A stretch of 64,000 bases of DNA from JAHEEL01 sp963836085 (GCA_963836085.1 CAWIHT010000012.1:212284-276283), one strand, 5' to 3'; positions 1 to 8,657 are shown, counted from the first letter of the stretch. The notes: generated by a model from the letters alone, not told the origin. A program made the numbers and translations.

Positions 1-641
1 TCTTCGGACCGGACACGCTGCGGGCCGTGCTCGACTTCCAGCGCAACCGCGGAATGTCCGAGGACGGGATCGCCGGCCGCGAAGTGGTCGAAGAGCTTCT
101 CCTCATGGCCAAGGCAACGGACAAACCAGGCCGCGAGGAGGTGCGCGACCATGTCTGGATCGACTCTCTCCCACGTCCGATCACCGGCGCCCGCATTTTC
201 GTAGACCCGGCAGGAACTGAACCGGCCGATTCCGAGGCCACGTGGGCGGTCGCCACGCACCTCACCTCCGAGATCCAACTCGCCGGGGCACGCGCGCTCC
301 TCTCCCGCAGCGTCGATACCGCACCGTCCAAGAGTCTCCGGGCGGGTCGGGCGAACCGCCACGATGTACACGTCGTCGTATCGATCACCGTCCCGTCCGA
401 CGGAATTGAGGGCGTGTTCTACTTCGGAACGGAACTCAGCACCAGCGAGGCCGGCCGCACCATCGCCGTCCACCTCGGACGCCACCTCGCTCTCGACCCA
501 CTCCCCCGCGCCATGCCACTCCTCAAGGAGACGCGATCTCCGGCCGTCGTGATAGCCGTCTTGGATCCGCAACCCGAGCTCGGCACGACAATTGCGCGAG
601 CCATCGTGGACCTGTATGCCAACGGGCCGGACGAGGTGTAG
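1..641 (+). CDS. CwlM-like peptidoglycan amidase-fold protein, 5' end outside window
   Basis: The reading frame is open from base 3, so the N-terminus lies outside the window. The first residues (FGPDTLRAVLDFQRNRG, then DGIAG) are the end of a peptidoglycan-binding domain. The rest follows the amidase_3 fold: a strand ending VDPAG, a helix, a SLRAGRAN segment and a VVSITV strand. In active amidases the first motif is DPGHGG and the last is SIHxN; here both zinc-ligand histidines are absent (DPAG and SITV), so hydrolysis is unlikely. The position beside parAB matches mycobacterial cwlM, whose product regulates MurA rather than acting mainly as a hydrolase. It faces parB convergently. The family call is good; the regulatory role is inferred from context. 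Confidence 0.75.
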   Translation, partial: FGPDTLRAVLDFQRNRGMSEDGIAGREVVEELLLMAKATDKPGREEVRDHVWIDSLPRPITGARIFVDPAGTEPADSEATWAVATHLTSEIQLAGARALLSRSVDTAPSKSLRAGRANRHDVHVVVSITVPSDGIEGVFYFGTELSTSEAGRTIAVHLGRHLALDPLPRAMPLLKETRSPAVVIAVLDPQPELGTTIARAIVDLYANGPDEV

Positions 642-692
642 CTACCAGCGCCCGGCAGGAATGAGCCGTTCGTGGCGGTATTCGGCGGCTCT

Positions 693-1547
693 CTAGGCGA
701 AAAGCTGGCGGTAGATCTGCTCGAGGTGCTCGAGCGAGCCGTATTTGATGACCATCTGGCCGCCATCCCCACGGGCCTTGATCGTGACGCTCGTTGAGAG
801 GCGTTCCGACAGCCTCTCCTCGAGTTCGACGATCGCTGCCGGACGCATCGCGGGCATCTTCTGCCGCTTCGGCTGCTCCTCGACCGCTCGTTCTTTCACC
901 GCATCTTCCACGGTCCGTACCGACCAGCCTTCGGCGACCGCTCGCTGTGCGATGTGGACGGCATAGGCCTCGTCGTCGAGAGCCAGGAGGGCACGGGCAT
1001 GCCCGGCCGACAGCTCTTCTCGTTCGAGCATGCCCTGGATCGGCGCCGGAAGCTGTAGGAGCCGCAGCGTGTTCGTCACGGCGCTCCGGCTCTTCCCGAC
1101 GCGATTCGCCACCTGCTCATGCGTCATGCCAAAATCTTCCAGCAAGTTCCGGTAGGCGGCCGCCTCCTCGAGCGGAGAGAGGTCCTTTCGCTGGACGTTC
1201 TCGATCAACGCCTCGCTGAGGTATCGTTCATCGCTCTCGATCGAGCGAATCACCGCAGGGATCGAGCGCAGACCGGCGATGGCCGCCGCCCGGAGTCGGC
1301 GCTCGCCCGCGATCAGGACGTAGGTCCCCTCCGGGTCCCCCGGTCGAACAACAATCGGTTGCAGAACCCCAACCTCGGTGATCGACGCGGCCAACTCCCC
1401 GAGCGCGGTGTCGTCGAAGTGTACCCGGGGTTGCTGGGGGTTCGGGGCGATATCGGAGAGTTCCACCTCCGCAAACCCCACCGATGGATGATCGACCGGG
1501 ATCAGCGCGTCGAGGCCCCGCCCCAGTCCGCTCTTACGTGCGGGCAT
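693..1547 (-). CDS. parB: Chromosome partitioning protein ParB
   Basis: 284 residues. ParB binds parS sites near the origin, clamps on DNA using CTP and spreads, giving ParA a cargo to move. The CTP-binding signature GERRLRA is at residues 81-87, ENVQRKDL at 116-123 and the helix-turn-helix about 139-162 (EQVANRVGKSRSAV). The C-terminal dimerisation segment ends in QIYRQLFA. The start at 1547 (MPARKSGLGRGLDALIP) is chosen because GGAGGA lies just upstream and the product starts at the usual ParB N-terminus; a longer open frame upstream is only overlap with parA. It overlaps the parA end by 14 bp, so the pair is translationally coupled. Confidence 0.96.
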   Translation of the reverse strand: MPARKSGLGRGLDALIPVDHPSVGFAEVELSDIAPNPQQPRVHFDDTALGELAASITEVGVLQPIVVRPGDPEGTYVLIAGERRLRAAAIAGLRSIPAVIRSIESDERYLSEALIENVQRKDLSPLEEAAAYRNLLEDFGMTHEQVANRVGKSRSAVTNTLRLLQLPAPIQGMLEREELSAGHARALLALDDEAYAVHIAQRAVAEGWSVRTVEDAVKERAVEEQPKRQKMPAMRPAAIVELEERLSERLSTSVTIKARGDGGQMVIKYGSLEHLEQIYRQLFA

Positions 1548-2307
1548 GTCTCCTCCGAAACTCTCGTGCCAGTTCTCGATATGCGATCGCACCCCGCGAC
1601 ATCGGGTCGTAGGCCTCGATCGGCTCGCCGTAGGATGGGGCCTCCGAGAGACGAACGGTCCGGGGAATGACGGTTCGATACGTGGTATCACCGAAATGCT
1701 CTCGAACCTGAGCGACCACATCGGCGGCAAGCGTCGTCCGACCGTCATACATGGTCAGAACCACGCCCTCCACCTCAAGCTGAGGGTTGAGGTTGCGCTG
1801 GACGAGCTGCACGTTCCGCAGAAGCTGGCTCACACCCTCGAGGGCGTAGTATTCACACTGGATCGGAATCAACACCTCGTCGGCTGCCGCCAGTCCATTG
1901 ACCGTCAAGAGACCGAGCGACGGCGGGCAGTCGATCAGGACGAAGTCGTAGTCATCAATGATTCCCTTGATCGCGGTGCCAAGGCGCGCTTCCCGGGAGA
2001 ACATTGAGACCAACTCGATCTCGGCCCCGGCGAGTTCGATCGTGGCGGGGACCACGAAGAGGTCCCGGACCGAGGATGGTTCGACCACGTCTTCAATTGG
2101 CACATCTTCGACCAGGAGATCATAGGTCGAGTACTCGATCGCCGATCGGTCGATCCCAAGACCGCTCGTCGTGTTTCCCTGAGGATCGAGGTCGACGAGG
2201 AGGATCCGTTCTCCTTGAAAGGCAAGGCCTGCACCAAGATTGATGGCGGTCGTGGATTTGCCGACGCCACCTTTCTGGTTGGCGATAGCAACAGTGATTG
2301 CGGGCAT
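1534..2307 (-). CDS. parA: Chromosome partitioning ATPase ParA (Soj)
   Basis: 257 residues, normal for chromosomal ParA. The deviant Walker A motif KGGVGKS is at residues 12-18 and DLDPQGN follows at about 40. The switch segment LIDCPPSLG is present. ParA binds nucleoid DNA as an ATP dimer and is released by ParB, which drives origin segregation. Its ATG overlaps the rsmG stop by one base (TGATG) and its 3' end overlaps parB, so rsmG-parA-parB are one leftward operon. Confidence 0.97.
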   Translation of the reverse strand: MPAITVAIANQKGGVGKSTTAINLGAGLAFQGERILLVDLDPQGNTTSGLGIDRSAIEYSTYDLLVEDVPIEDVVEPSSVRDLFVVPATIELAGAEIELVSMFSREARLGTAIKGIIDDYDFVLIDCPPSLGLLTVNGLAAADEVLIPIQCEYYALEGVSQLLRNVQLVQRNLNPQLEVEGVVLTMYDGRTTLAADVVAQVREHFGDTTYRTVIPRTVRLSEAPSYGEPIEAYDPMSRGAIAYRELAREFRRRHART

Positions 2308-2972
2308 CAGGCGGGGTTCCCGTCCTTGGTTCGCGAGTCGGTCCGCGTCATCCTAAGGAGCCATGCGGGGGAGTCAAGGACCCCGTGCCCGGTCGACAGC
2401 ACGTCGACGACGGTTCCGGGTGGCGAATCCGGCAGTGAAGCCGGCTCGGTCCTCCGGCTGAGGCCAACGACGGCACACCCGCCCGACTCCAACCGGGGCG
2501 CCGCCGCGGCCAGCGCCCGGTCCGGTCTGAGAGAGGCCCGGAAGACGATTGCGGGCCAGAGCGTGCGCATCTGATCGATGTCGGACTGCATGACGGCAAC
2601 ATTCTGGAGTCCGAGGACGCGTGCGGCGCGTCGGGCAAGGACGCAGCGCCGTTCGGATCGGTCAAGGAGCGTGACGGCGGTCTCGGGATAGACAACAGCG
2701 AGCGGAATTCCCGGCAATCCCACGCCGGCCCCCACGTCGAGGAGCCGCTTGGGTACCACCGTCCAAGCCGCAGCGAAGGTAAGTGAGTCGGCGACGTGCC
2801 GGTCCATGATCCGGCCGGTCTCCTCGGGGCCGATGCCGCCGGCTTCTGCTCCTTCGCTCGCCAACCAGGTCGCGAAGTCGGCGAGTTGGTCTCGTTTCGC
2901 CGGGTCGAGGGGAACACCGGCCCATGCCGCCGCCCGATCGAGACTGGCGGCGGCATGTTTCCCGTGAAACAT
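2307..2972 (-). CDS. rsmG: 16S rRNA (guanine-527-N7) methyltransferase RsmG
   Basis: 221 residues. The class I SAM fold is marked by LLDVGAGVGLPGIPLA at about 72-87, followed by LLDRSERRCVLARR, the usual RsmG motifs. It methylates N7 of the conserved 530-loop guanosine. The start MFHGKH at 2972 matches the MFHVKH start common in actinobacterial RsmG and is encoded by a parS site. It begins 4 bp after the jag stop and overlaps parA by one base, so it belongs to the yidC-jag-rsmG-parAB operon. An upstream in-frame ATG at 3071 would lie inside jag and is not favoured. Confidence 0.93.
   Translation of the reverse strand: MFHGKHAAASLDRAAAWAGVPLDPAKRDQLADFATWLASEGAEAGGIGPEETGRIMDRHVADSLTFAAAWTVVPKRLLDVGAGVGLPGIPLAVVYPETAVTLLDRSERRCVLARRAARVLGLQNVAVMQSDIDQMRTLWPAIVFRASLRPDRALAAAAPRLESGGCAVVGLSRRTEPASLPDSPPGTVVDVLSTGHGVLDSPAWLLRMTRTDSRTKDGNPA
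2956..2971. promoter_or_regulatory. parS centromere site
   Basis: TGTTTCCCGTGAAACA differs at one base from the consensus TGTTTCACGTGAAACA. It forms codons 1 to 6 of rsmG on the minus strand, explaining the MFHGKH N-terminus. ParB encoded 1.4 kb away is the expected ligand. No second parS-like 16-mer was noticed in the window by eye. Confidence 0.88.
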
Positions 2973-2976
2973 CGGG

Positions 2977-3858
2977 TCAGGCGTCGTCGGTGCCGCTCTC
3001 GATCTTGGCGATAACCACGGCGCGGCGGGGTTCGTCACCCTCGGAGTACGTCCGAACGCCGTCAAATGCACCGGCTGCGTCGTGAACCACCTTGCGGTCT
3101 GCGGCGTTCATCGGTTCAAGCATCATCTCCCCGCCATTCTCGACCAGTTGCTCGACCAGCTTGGAGGTGTAGATGGTGAGTGCCTCACGACGTCGTGCGC
3201 CATATCCTGCGATGTCGATGCGCATGCGGGGCGCCCCGAACGTGCGGCGCTGAACCGTCGTGCGGGTCAACTCGAGCACAGAGTACATCGTCGCACCCTT
3301 GGGGCCTACCAGCGCCTCGGTCTGTTCTCCGACCACGTCAAGGTAGAGCACCTCGTCTTCGATACGGGTCTGGACCTCGCCATCGAGACCGAACGAGCCC
3401 AACAGGCCGGAGAGGAACTCCTCAGCTACCTTGGCCTGGTCCTCGATCGACGACTCTGGTTTGTCCTTCTTGGGTTCTTGTGTCCCGTTGTTGTCCATGG
3501 GGCGACGCTCCTTCGGGGGTCGGTTCTTCTTCTTGTCTGCCGGCGGCTTCTGCTGCTTCGCTTGCCCGGAAGGCTTGTCCTTCTTGGCATTGCGGCCGTC
3601 TCCCCGCCCGCTGGAGCTCTTCTTCTGTCCGCTCACGTTGTTGTCAGGCTTGGCCCCGCGCCGACCCCTGCGGTTCCGCTTCCGGGGTTTGCGTGACACC
3701 TTCACGATTGCCGACCGTCCGCCCACGCCCAGGAACCCGGCTTTCGGCTGCTGGATCACTTCGACCTGGGCATCATCGGTCGATTCAAGTTCTAGTTCGT
3801 TCAGCGCGGCCTGGACCGCGATCTCTACCGTCGTCCCGGTAGCTTCAACCCACTCCAT
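2977..3858 (-). CDS. jag: RNA-binding protein Jag/KhpB
   Basis: 293 residues. An N-terminal Jag_N domain is seen (EATGTTVEIAVQAALNELEL, then a GFLGVGGR motif). A long basic, Lys/Arg/Gly-rich linker spans about residues 55-125, much longer than in Firmicutes. A KH domain follows (VGPKGATMYSVLEL replaces the GxxG segment), then an R3H domain near the end (EPMNAADRKVVHDAA and an EGDEPRRAVVI tail). Jag binds RNA and in Gram-positive bacteria affects cell size and envelope homeostasis. It starts 3 bp after yidC and precedes rsmG, the conserved order at actinobacterial origins. Confidence 0.92.
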   Translation of the reverse strand: MEWVEATGTTVEIAVQAALNELELESTDDAQVEVIQQPKAGFLGVGGRSAIVKVSRKPRKRNRRGRRGAKPDNNVSGQKKSSSGRGDGRNAKKDKPSGQAKQQKPPADKKKNRPPKERRPMDNNGTQEPKKDKPESSIEDQAKVAEEFLSGLLGSFGLDGEVQTRIEDEVLYLDVVGEQTEALVGPKGATMYSVLELTRTTVQRRTFGAPRMRIDIAGYGARRREALTIYTSKLVEQLVENGGEMMLEPMNAADRKVVHDAAGAFDGVRTYSEGDEPRRAVVIAKIESGTDDA

Positions 3859-3861
3859 CGT

Positions 3862-4734
3862 CTATTTCCTCCTGCGGCGGTTCTTCTTCTTGCTGGCATT
3901 CTGCGATGGTCCGTTCGTCCCAGTGGCTCCATCGTCCGGTTTGTCGGCCGGAAGTGCCGGCTTCTTCTTGTTGTCGTCTCCCCCGGCGTCCATCCGTAGG
4001 ATCAGGGCCTGTTGCCCGATCCGGAAGAGGTTGGACGTTGCGAAGTAGATCCCGAGACCTGCGGTGAGCGTCCAGGAGATGAAGCCGAAGAAGATCGGCA
4101 TGATCTTCATGGCGTTCTGCATGGACTGTGCCGTCTGCGACTGCTCGCCCTCCGGCTTCTTGCTCGTTCGTGTGGTCTGCACCTGCTGATAGAAGCCTGC
4201 GGCCACGATGACGATGATCAGCAGAACGTAGGGGACCGCGTTCAGCGGCGTGAGGTCGCCGACGCTGCGAATGGCGTCGGGAACCACCGAACTGGGGGAG
4301 GCCGTGAGGTCCATGCCTAGGAACATGTGGTTGATGGCCTCGGCGCCGTCTCCGATGTACTTCGAGTACGCCTCGCCGTCGGATTCGATCTGGATGCTTC
4401 GCAGCACCGAGAACAGCCCGAACCAGATTGGCATCTGGACGATCAGGGGGAGGCACCCCGCAGCGGGGTTCACGCCACGCTCCTGGTACAAGGCCATGAG
4501 CTGCTTGTTCAGCTCTTCCTTGTCTCCCTTGAGTTCCTTCTGGAGACGCTTGACTTCCGGCTGGATCTCCTGCATCGCCTTCATCGAACGCGTCTGCTTC
4601 AGCGTCAGGGGGAACAGCACGAGCGAGATCGCCAGGGTGAGGAGGATGATGGCGATTCCCAGATTTGGAATAATCTGGTAAAAGAAGTTGAGGACCCCAC
4701 CAAGGAGGTCGAGGAGCAGGTTCCAGGGATTCAC
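3862..4734 (-). CDS. yidC: Membrane protein insertase YidC (Oxa1 family)
   Basis: 290 residues, the short Gram-positive type without a large periplasmic domain. The first membrane segment is at about 24-42 (AIILLTLAISLVLFPL), followed by the typical TLKQTRSMKAMQEIQPE cytoplasmic hairpin. Further segments include PLIVQMPIWFGLFSVL and two after residue 165. The tail is rich in Lys/Arg (KKKNRRRRK), which fits a ribosome-binding extension. It inserts membrane proteins alone or with SecYEG. Its start overlaps the yidD stop by 4 bp. Confidence 0.96.
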   Translation of the reverse strand: MNPWNLLLDLLGGVLNFFYQIIPNLGIAIILLTLAISLVLFPLTLKQTRSMKAMQEIQPEVKRLQKELKGDKEELNKQLMALYQERGVNPAAGCLPLIVQMPIWFGLFSVLRSIQIESDGEAYSKYIGDGAEAINHMFLGMDLTASPSSVVPDAIRSVGDLTPLNAVPYVLLIIVIVAAGFYQQVQTTRTSKKPEGEQSQTAQSMQNAMKIMPIFFGFISWTLTAGLGIYFATSNLFRIGQQALILRMDAGGDDNKKKPALPADKPDDGATGTNGPSQNASKKKNRRRRK

Positions 4735-5021
4735 GCGTCGCTCCCAGCGTTCGTGTTGTTGTTCTTGTGTTGGCCAGGCTCAGGGACGGGATCGTATCCG
4801 CCCTCATGGAACGGTTGGCAACGTCCGATGCGTTTGACGGCCATCCACGCGCCGCGACCGGCCCCATGGAGGCGAATCGCGTCGTATCCGTACTCTGAGC
4901 ACGAGGGATAGTACCGGCAATTCCCTCCCATAGCGGGAGAAAGGACCTTCTGATAGGCCCGGACCGCCCCCATGAGAATCCTGGCGGCCGGCGATGGCTT
5001 CGGTTCGTTCGGGGTGCTCAT
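4731..5021 (-). CDS. yidD: Membrane insertion efficiency factor YidD
   Basis: 96 residues. The family signature is clear: YQKVLSPAMGGNCRYYPSCSEYG, followed by RCQPFHEGGYDPVP near the C-terminus. It is a small membrane-associated protein that assists YidC. It overlaps rnpA upstream and yidC downstream by 4 bp each, giving a tightly coupled rnpA-yidD-yidC block. Confidence 0.95.
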   Translation of the reverse strand: MSTPNEPKPSPAARILMGAVRAYQKVLSPAMGGNCRYYPSCSEYGYDAIRLHGAGRGAWMAVKRIGRCQPFHEGGYDPVPEPGQHKNNNTNAGSDA

Positions 5022-5335
5022 CGTGGATCAGCCACCTCGGCAGCGGCGACCGCCTCGCTGAGGCGACGGATCAGATCGCCGAATCCCATCGTCGCCGCAC
5101 CCGGAGATGCGATCACGATGTATGCCGTATCGGCCTGGAGTTCGACCTTCATCATGGCCTCCCTGAGGCGCCGCTTTGCTCGATTCCGTCGTACGGCGTT
5201 CCCGACGCGGCGAGCCGCGACGAACCCGACTTGCGGCGGTCCGAGCGATCCCGGGGCACGGAGCACGGTGATTCCGCCCGAGCGACTCGCAGTGCCGGAG
5301 CGGAAGACGGTGGTGAACCGCGCCGCCGGCTTCAA
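5018..5335 (-). CDS. rnpA: Ribonuclease P protein component
   Basis: About 105 residues. The RNR motif (RRVGNAVRRNRAKRRLREA) identifies the RNase P protein, which helps the catalytic RNA remove tRNA 5' leaders. The start used is TTG at 5335, 22 bp after rpmH, with no clear ribosome-binding site. The product then lacks the usual 8-10 residues before the RF..VFRSG motif. An in-frame CTG at 5365 inside rpmH would restore them (LPSTGRPFVS). The start is therefore uncertain, the identity is not. Confidence 0.93.
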   Translation of the reverse strand: MKPAARFTTVFRSGTASRSGGITVLRAPGSLGPPQVGFVAARRVGNAVRRNRAKRRLREAMMKVELQADTAYIVIASPGAATMGFGDLIRRLSEAVAAAEVADPR

Positions 5336-5357
5336 CGAGACGAACGGTCGTCCGGTG

Positions 5358-5492
5358 CTAGGCAGTGAGGTGCCGCCGGCCTTTGAGGCGACGACGCTTG
5401 ATCACGGCGCGCCCGGAACGAGTCCGCATGCGAGAGCGAAATCCGTGCTTGCGCTTGCGACGACGCACGTTGGGTTGATAGGTACGCTTCAT
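5358..5492 (-). CDS. rpmH: 50S ribosomal protein L34
   Basis: 44 residues beginning MKRTYQPNVRRRKRKHGF and ending KGRRHLTA: a perfect L34. The ATG is at 5492 and the TAG at 5358. It starts the leftward rpmH-rnpA-yidD-yidC-jag-rsmG-parAB series that flanks the origin in most actinobacteria. Confidence 0.98.
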   Translation of the reverse strand: MKRTYQPNVRRRKRKHGFRSRMRTRSGRAVIKRRRLKGRRHLTA

Positions 5493-5970
5493 TGTGAGGT
5501 ATCCCCGATTGGGAGGTCGCGCTGCGACCGGGAAGATTCTGGACGACGTGATTCTACGCCTCTCTCCGTCCTATCCGCCTCGGGACCGCCAGAGCGCGAA
5601 GTTCAACGATGGTCCGCGAAATCCAGCGCTCGTCCGCGAAACATCGCAGCGCGGGGTTTTGGGGCGAATCAGGGACCGAACTCGTTGATGGCAATTATTC
5701 CCAGCTCCGAAAGCCCTTGTCCCCCTTGCCTTTCGCTCGGCGGTCGCTCGAACCCGTCGCGCCCTACCGTCGATTTTCCCCGTCTTGCCGGTGGCTTCGC
5801 CCACTCCATATACTCGCCGCCGGTCGTGGGTAACCCCCCGTACTTCCCCGGAGAATTGTCTCCGGTTCTGACGGCTGAGGGGGAGAGGGCTTGGACCGAA
5901 GAACGGATTTCTCCACACCCTGTGGATAGGTGTGTGGACATGATATTGAGAAGGAAATGGGGCATTTCGG
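5493..5970. promoter_or_regulatory. rpmH-dnaA intergenic region with DnaA boxes
   Basis: 478 bp with no gene, between divergent rpmH and dnaA. Close to dnaA are three DnaA-box-like nonamers: TTCTCCACA at 5909-5917, TGTGGATAG at 5921-5929 (reverse CTATCCACA) and TGTGGACAT at 5933-5941 (reverse ATGTCCACA). These suit autoregulation of dnaA and origin function. ATTCTA at 5551-5556 reads TAGAAT on the minus strand and may be the rpmH -10 box, but no good -35 was found. The middle of the region shows nothing further. Confidence 0.7.
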
Positions 5971-7341
5971 GTGGCAGAAACAGACTCGTCCACCGTGGAG
6001 TGGGAGACCTTCCACCAGCAAGTACGCAGGCGCGTGACGCCGGCCGCATGGCAGACCTGGATCGAACCGCTCCACTCGAGCGTTGAGTCCGGGAGTCTTC
6101 GCCTCGTCGCTCCAACGGACTTCCACTATCGCTGGGTCGGCGACCGCTACCTGCCGGCGCTCGAGGAAGCGGCGATGGACACCCTCGGCCTTGCCGTCGA
6201 ACTCTCCGTCGTCCCGACCATCATCGATCCAAATGCCGCACCGCCGGCGGTCGCACACGCCCGCCAGGTCTCGCTGCCGATCGATACCGAGCAACCGGCG
6301 CGGAGCCACATCAGCGACCCCCGCCTCGTACCGAAGTACACCTTCGACAACTTCGTCGTCGGTCAGTCCAATCGGTTCTCCCACGCGGCGGCGCTCGCCG
6401 TCGCCGAACAGCCGGGGAGTCACTACAACCCGCTCTTCATCTACGCGAATGCCGGCCTCGGCAAGACACACCTCCTCCATGCAGTCGGCCATCACCGCAT
6501 CGAACTCGATCCCATGGCCATTGTCCGGTATGTGTCATCCGAGCAGTTCTTCAACGAGTTCATCAACGGTATCCGTAGGAAGCGCATGAACGAGTTCAAG
6601 GATCGGTACCGCACGATCGATGTGCTCCTCCTCGACGATGTTCAGTTCTTCGAGGGGAAGGAACAGATCCTCGAGGAGTTCTTCCATACCTTCAACAGCC
6701 TCTACGAAGCCGGCAAGCAGGTCGTCATCAGCTCCGACCGTCACCCCAAGCACCTCTCGACCCTCGAGGATCGGCTGCGCAGCCGTTTCGAGTGGGGTCT
6801 GCTCACCGACATACAGAGCCCGGACGTTGAGACACGTCTCGCAATCCTGCGAAGGAACGCTGACTTCGCACCGACACCGGTGCCGGCGGATGTCATGAAC
6901 TTCATCGCTGAGAACGTCCACCAGAACATTCGCGAGTTGGAGGGAGCCCTCACCCGGGTTACCGCGTTCGCCTCGCTCACCGATGAGACGATCACCCTCA
7001 CGATGGCCCGCGAGGTGCTCTCGGACATCGTTACCACCGGAAGGACGGCCCCCCTCACCGCTGAACGCATCCTCCAGGCGACGGCAGACTTCTTCTCAAC
7101 GAGCGTTGACGAGCTTGTCGGTCCGAGCCGCCGTCAGCCGCTGGCTCGGCATCGACAGATCGGGATGTATCTCTGCAGAGAGAACACCGACCTCTCCCTT
7201 CCGAAGATCGGAGCCCAATTCGGCGGTCGCGATCACACCACCGTGATCCACGCAGTCGAGAAGATCAAGTCGCTCATGCAGACCGACAAGGAGGTCTTTG
7301 ACCAGGTCTCAACCCTCGGACAACGCCTGAGGACAACGTGA
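5971..7341 (+). CDS. dnaA: Chromosomal replication initiator DnaA
   Basis: 456 residues. The N-terminal domain (1-85, WETFHQQVRRRVTPAAWQTW) is followed by a short linker, shorter than in Streptomyces. The AAA+ domain has Walker A GLGKTH at 162-167 and Walker B LLLDDVQF at about 219-226. The C-terminal DNA-binding domain carries the signature FGGRDHTTVIHA. The GTG start at 5971 follows a purine-rich stretch. DnaA binds the boxes on both sides of its gene and opens the origin. Confidence 0.98.
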   Translation: MAETDSSTVEWETFHQQVRRRVTPAAWQTWIEPLHSSVESGSLRLVAPTDFHYRWVGDRYLPALEEAAMDTLGLAVELSVVPTIIDPNAAPPAVAHARQVSLPIDTEQPARSHISDPRLVPKYTFDNFVVGQSNRFSHAAALAVAEQPGSHYNPLFIYANAGLGKTHLLHAVGHHRIELDPMAIVRYVSSEQFFNEFINGIRRKRMNEFKDRYRTIDVLLLDDVQFFEGKEQILEEFFHTFNSLYEAGKQVVISSDRHPKHLSTLEDRLRSRFEWGLLTDIQSPDVETRLAILRRNADFAPTPVPADVMNFIAENVHQNIRELEGALTRVTAFASLTDETITLTMAREVLSDIVTTGRTAPLTAERILQATADFFSTSVDELVGPSRRQPLARHRQIGMYLCRENTDLSLPKIGAQFGGRDHTTVIHAVEKIKSLMQTDKEVFDQVSTLGQRLRTT

Positions 7342-7527
7342 CGCTTGTCCCCACCGTCAGCCGTGCTCATCGTGAGCCTGTTGAGTACCCTGTTCTTGCT
7401 CACAGACCATGTGGATGGAGAAACCGTTTCCCATCAATGATTTCTACCCCTTCTCCACAATCCACACCGCCTACTACTACCGCTACCGTTTGAATGAGAA
7501 CAATCAAGAAGCAGAGGAAGAAGAACT
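7342..7527. other. Origin of replication (dnaA-dnaN intergenic, oriC)
   Basis: The gap holds DnaA-box-like sequences: TGTGGATGG at 7410-7418, TTCTCCACA at 7451-7459 and CAATCCACA at 7458-7466. They are followed by a four-base GC cluster and then TACTACTAC-CGC-TAC at 7472-7486. On the complementary strand, read 3' to 5', that is a run of ATG/GAT triplets, as in the DnaA-trio next to the unwinding site of Bacillus subtilis. Location, box arrangement and trio support the functional origin. No long AT-rich tract is present. Confidence 0.8.
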
Positions 7528-8607
7528 GTGCGTATCCGAGCCGAACGTGATGACCTGGCCGATGTTCTGACCAGGGCGGGCAGAGCCGTCGGAAGTCGAT
7601 CACCCCTTCCGATCCTTCAGGGACTTCTCTGTGAAGTCGAAGGGGGACGCCTGACGGTCACCGGGACGGATAACGAAGTCACCGTCCGGACCTATCTCGA
7701 GGTGGAAGCGTTGGAGGACGGTGCCACGGTCATCCCTGCGAAGCTCGCCGCCGACGCCGTGAGGAAACTCCCCGTCGGCGCCGTCTCGATGACGGCCTCG
7801 GACGGAGAGGTCGAGATTACCGGCAATGGGCCACGATTCCGCCTGCGCGAACTGAGCGTTGGTGACTTTCCGACGATCGACGACACGCTCCCCGCTGAGA
7901 CCATCGATGTGGTGGGGGAGACGCTGGTGAAGGCACTGAGCCAGGTCGGTATCGGGGCATCGGCGGACGAAGCGAGGCCGACGCTCACCGGGGTTCTGTT
8001 CGAGGAGAACGAGGGAGGGTTGCGGCTCGTAGCTACCGATTCCTACCGCCTCGCCGTGCGTGATGTGCTCGGCATCGGCGCCACCGGTTCGAAGCTGGTG
8101 CCCTATCGCGCCCTGCGCGAACTCGGTCGCACCATCGGTGACGGACCGATGAAGGTGGCGCTTGGGGACCGCGAGGCCGCGTTCATCACGGAACAGGGCC
8201 GCCTCACAGCACGCATCATCGATGCCACGTTCCCGAAATATCGGCAGTTGCTGCCGGACTCCTATCCGAACCGCCTCGAGGTCCCGAAGACGAGCCTCCT
8301 CGATGCGGTGGCTCGCGCCGCGCTCGTAGCGGAGGACCACATCCCGGTCCGGCTCAACCTCCACGATGGTGGAATCGAACTCAGTGTGATTCGTCAAGAG
8401 GTTGGCGAAGAGACCGAGCACATCGAGGGCGTCTACGAAGGCGAGGAGATGACGATTGCCTTCAACACGAGATATCTCACTGAGGGCGTCAGCGCCATGG
8501 ACTCGGACACGATCATTCTCGAGACGATCGATGCCTTGAAGCCGGGTCTGCTGCACGGTGAAGGAGATGAGGACTTCCGGTATCTGCTGATGCCGGTTCG
8601 CCTCTAG
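7528..8607 (+). CDS. dnaN: DNA polymerase III beta subunit (sliding clamp)
   Basis: 359 residues, slightly shorter than the usual 370-390. It contains the three repeated clamp domains; the first begins LADVLTRAGRAVGSRSPLPILQGLL and the C-terminus ends YLLMPVRL, the conserved clamp tail. The GTG start at 7528 has a strong purine-rich AGAGGAAGAAG ahead of it. It confers processivity on Pol III and docks many repair proteins. Confidence 0.98.
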   Translation: MRIRAERDDLADVLTRAGRAVGSRSPLPILQGLLCEVEGGRLTVTGTDNEVTVRTYLEVEALEDGATVIPAKLAADAVRKLPVGAVSMTASDGEVEITGNGPRFRLRELSVGDFPTIDDTLPAETIDVVGETLVKALSQVGIGASADEARPTLTGVLFEENEGGLRLVATDSYRLAVRDVLGIGATGSKLVPYRALRELGRTIGDGPMKVALGDREAAFITEQGRLTARIIDATFPKYRQLLPDSYPNRLEVPKTSLLDAVARAALVAEDHIPVRLNLHDGGIELSVIRQEVGEETEHIEGVYEGEEMTIAFNTRYLTEGVSAMDSDTIILETIDALKPGLLHGEGDEDFRYLLMPVRL

Positions 8608-8657
8608 ACGGATTCCGCCACCACCGAGCGGCGGAGGAATCCGCGCGGAGGCGAACG

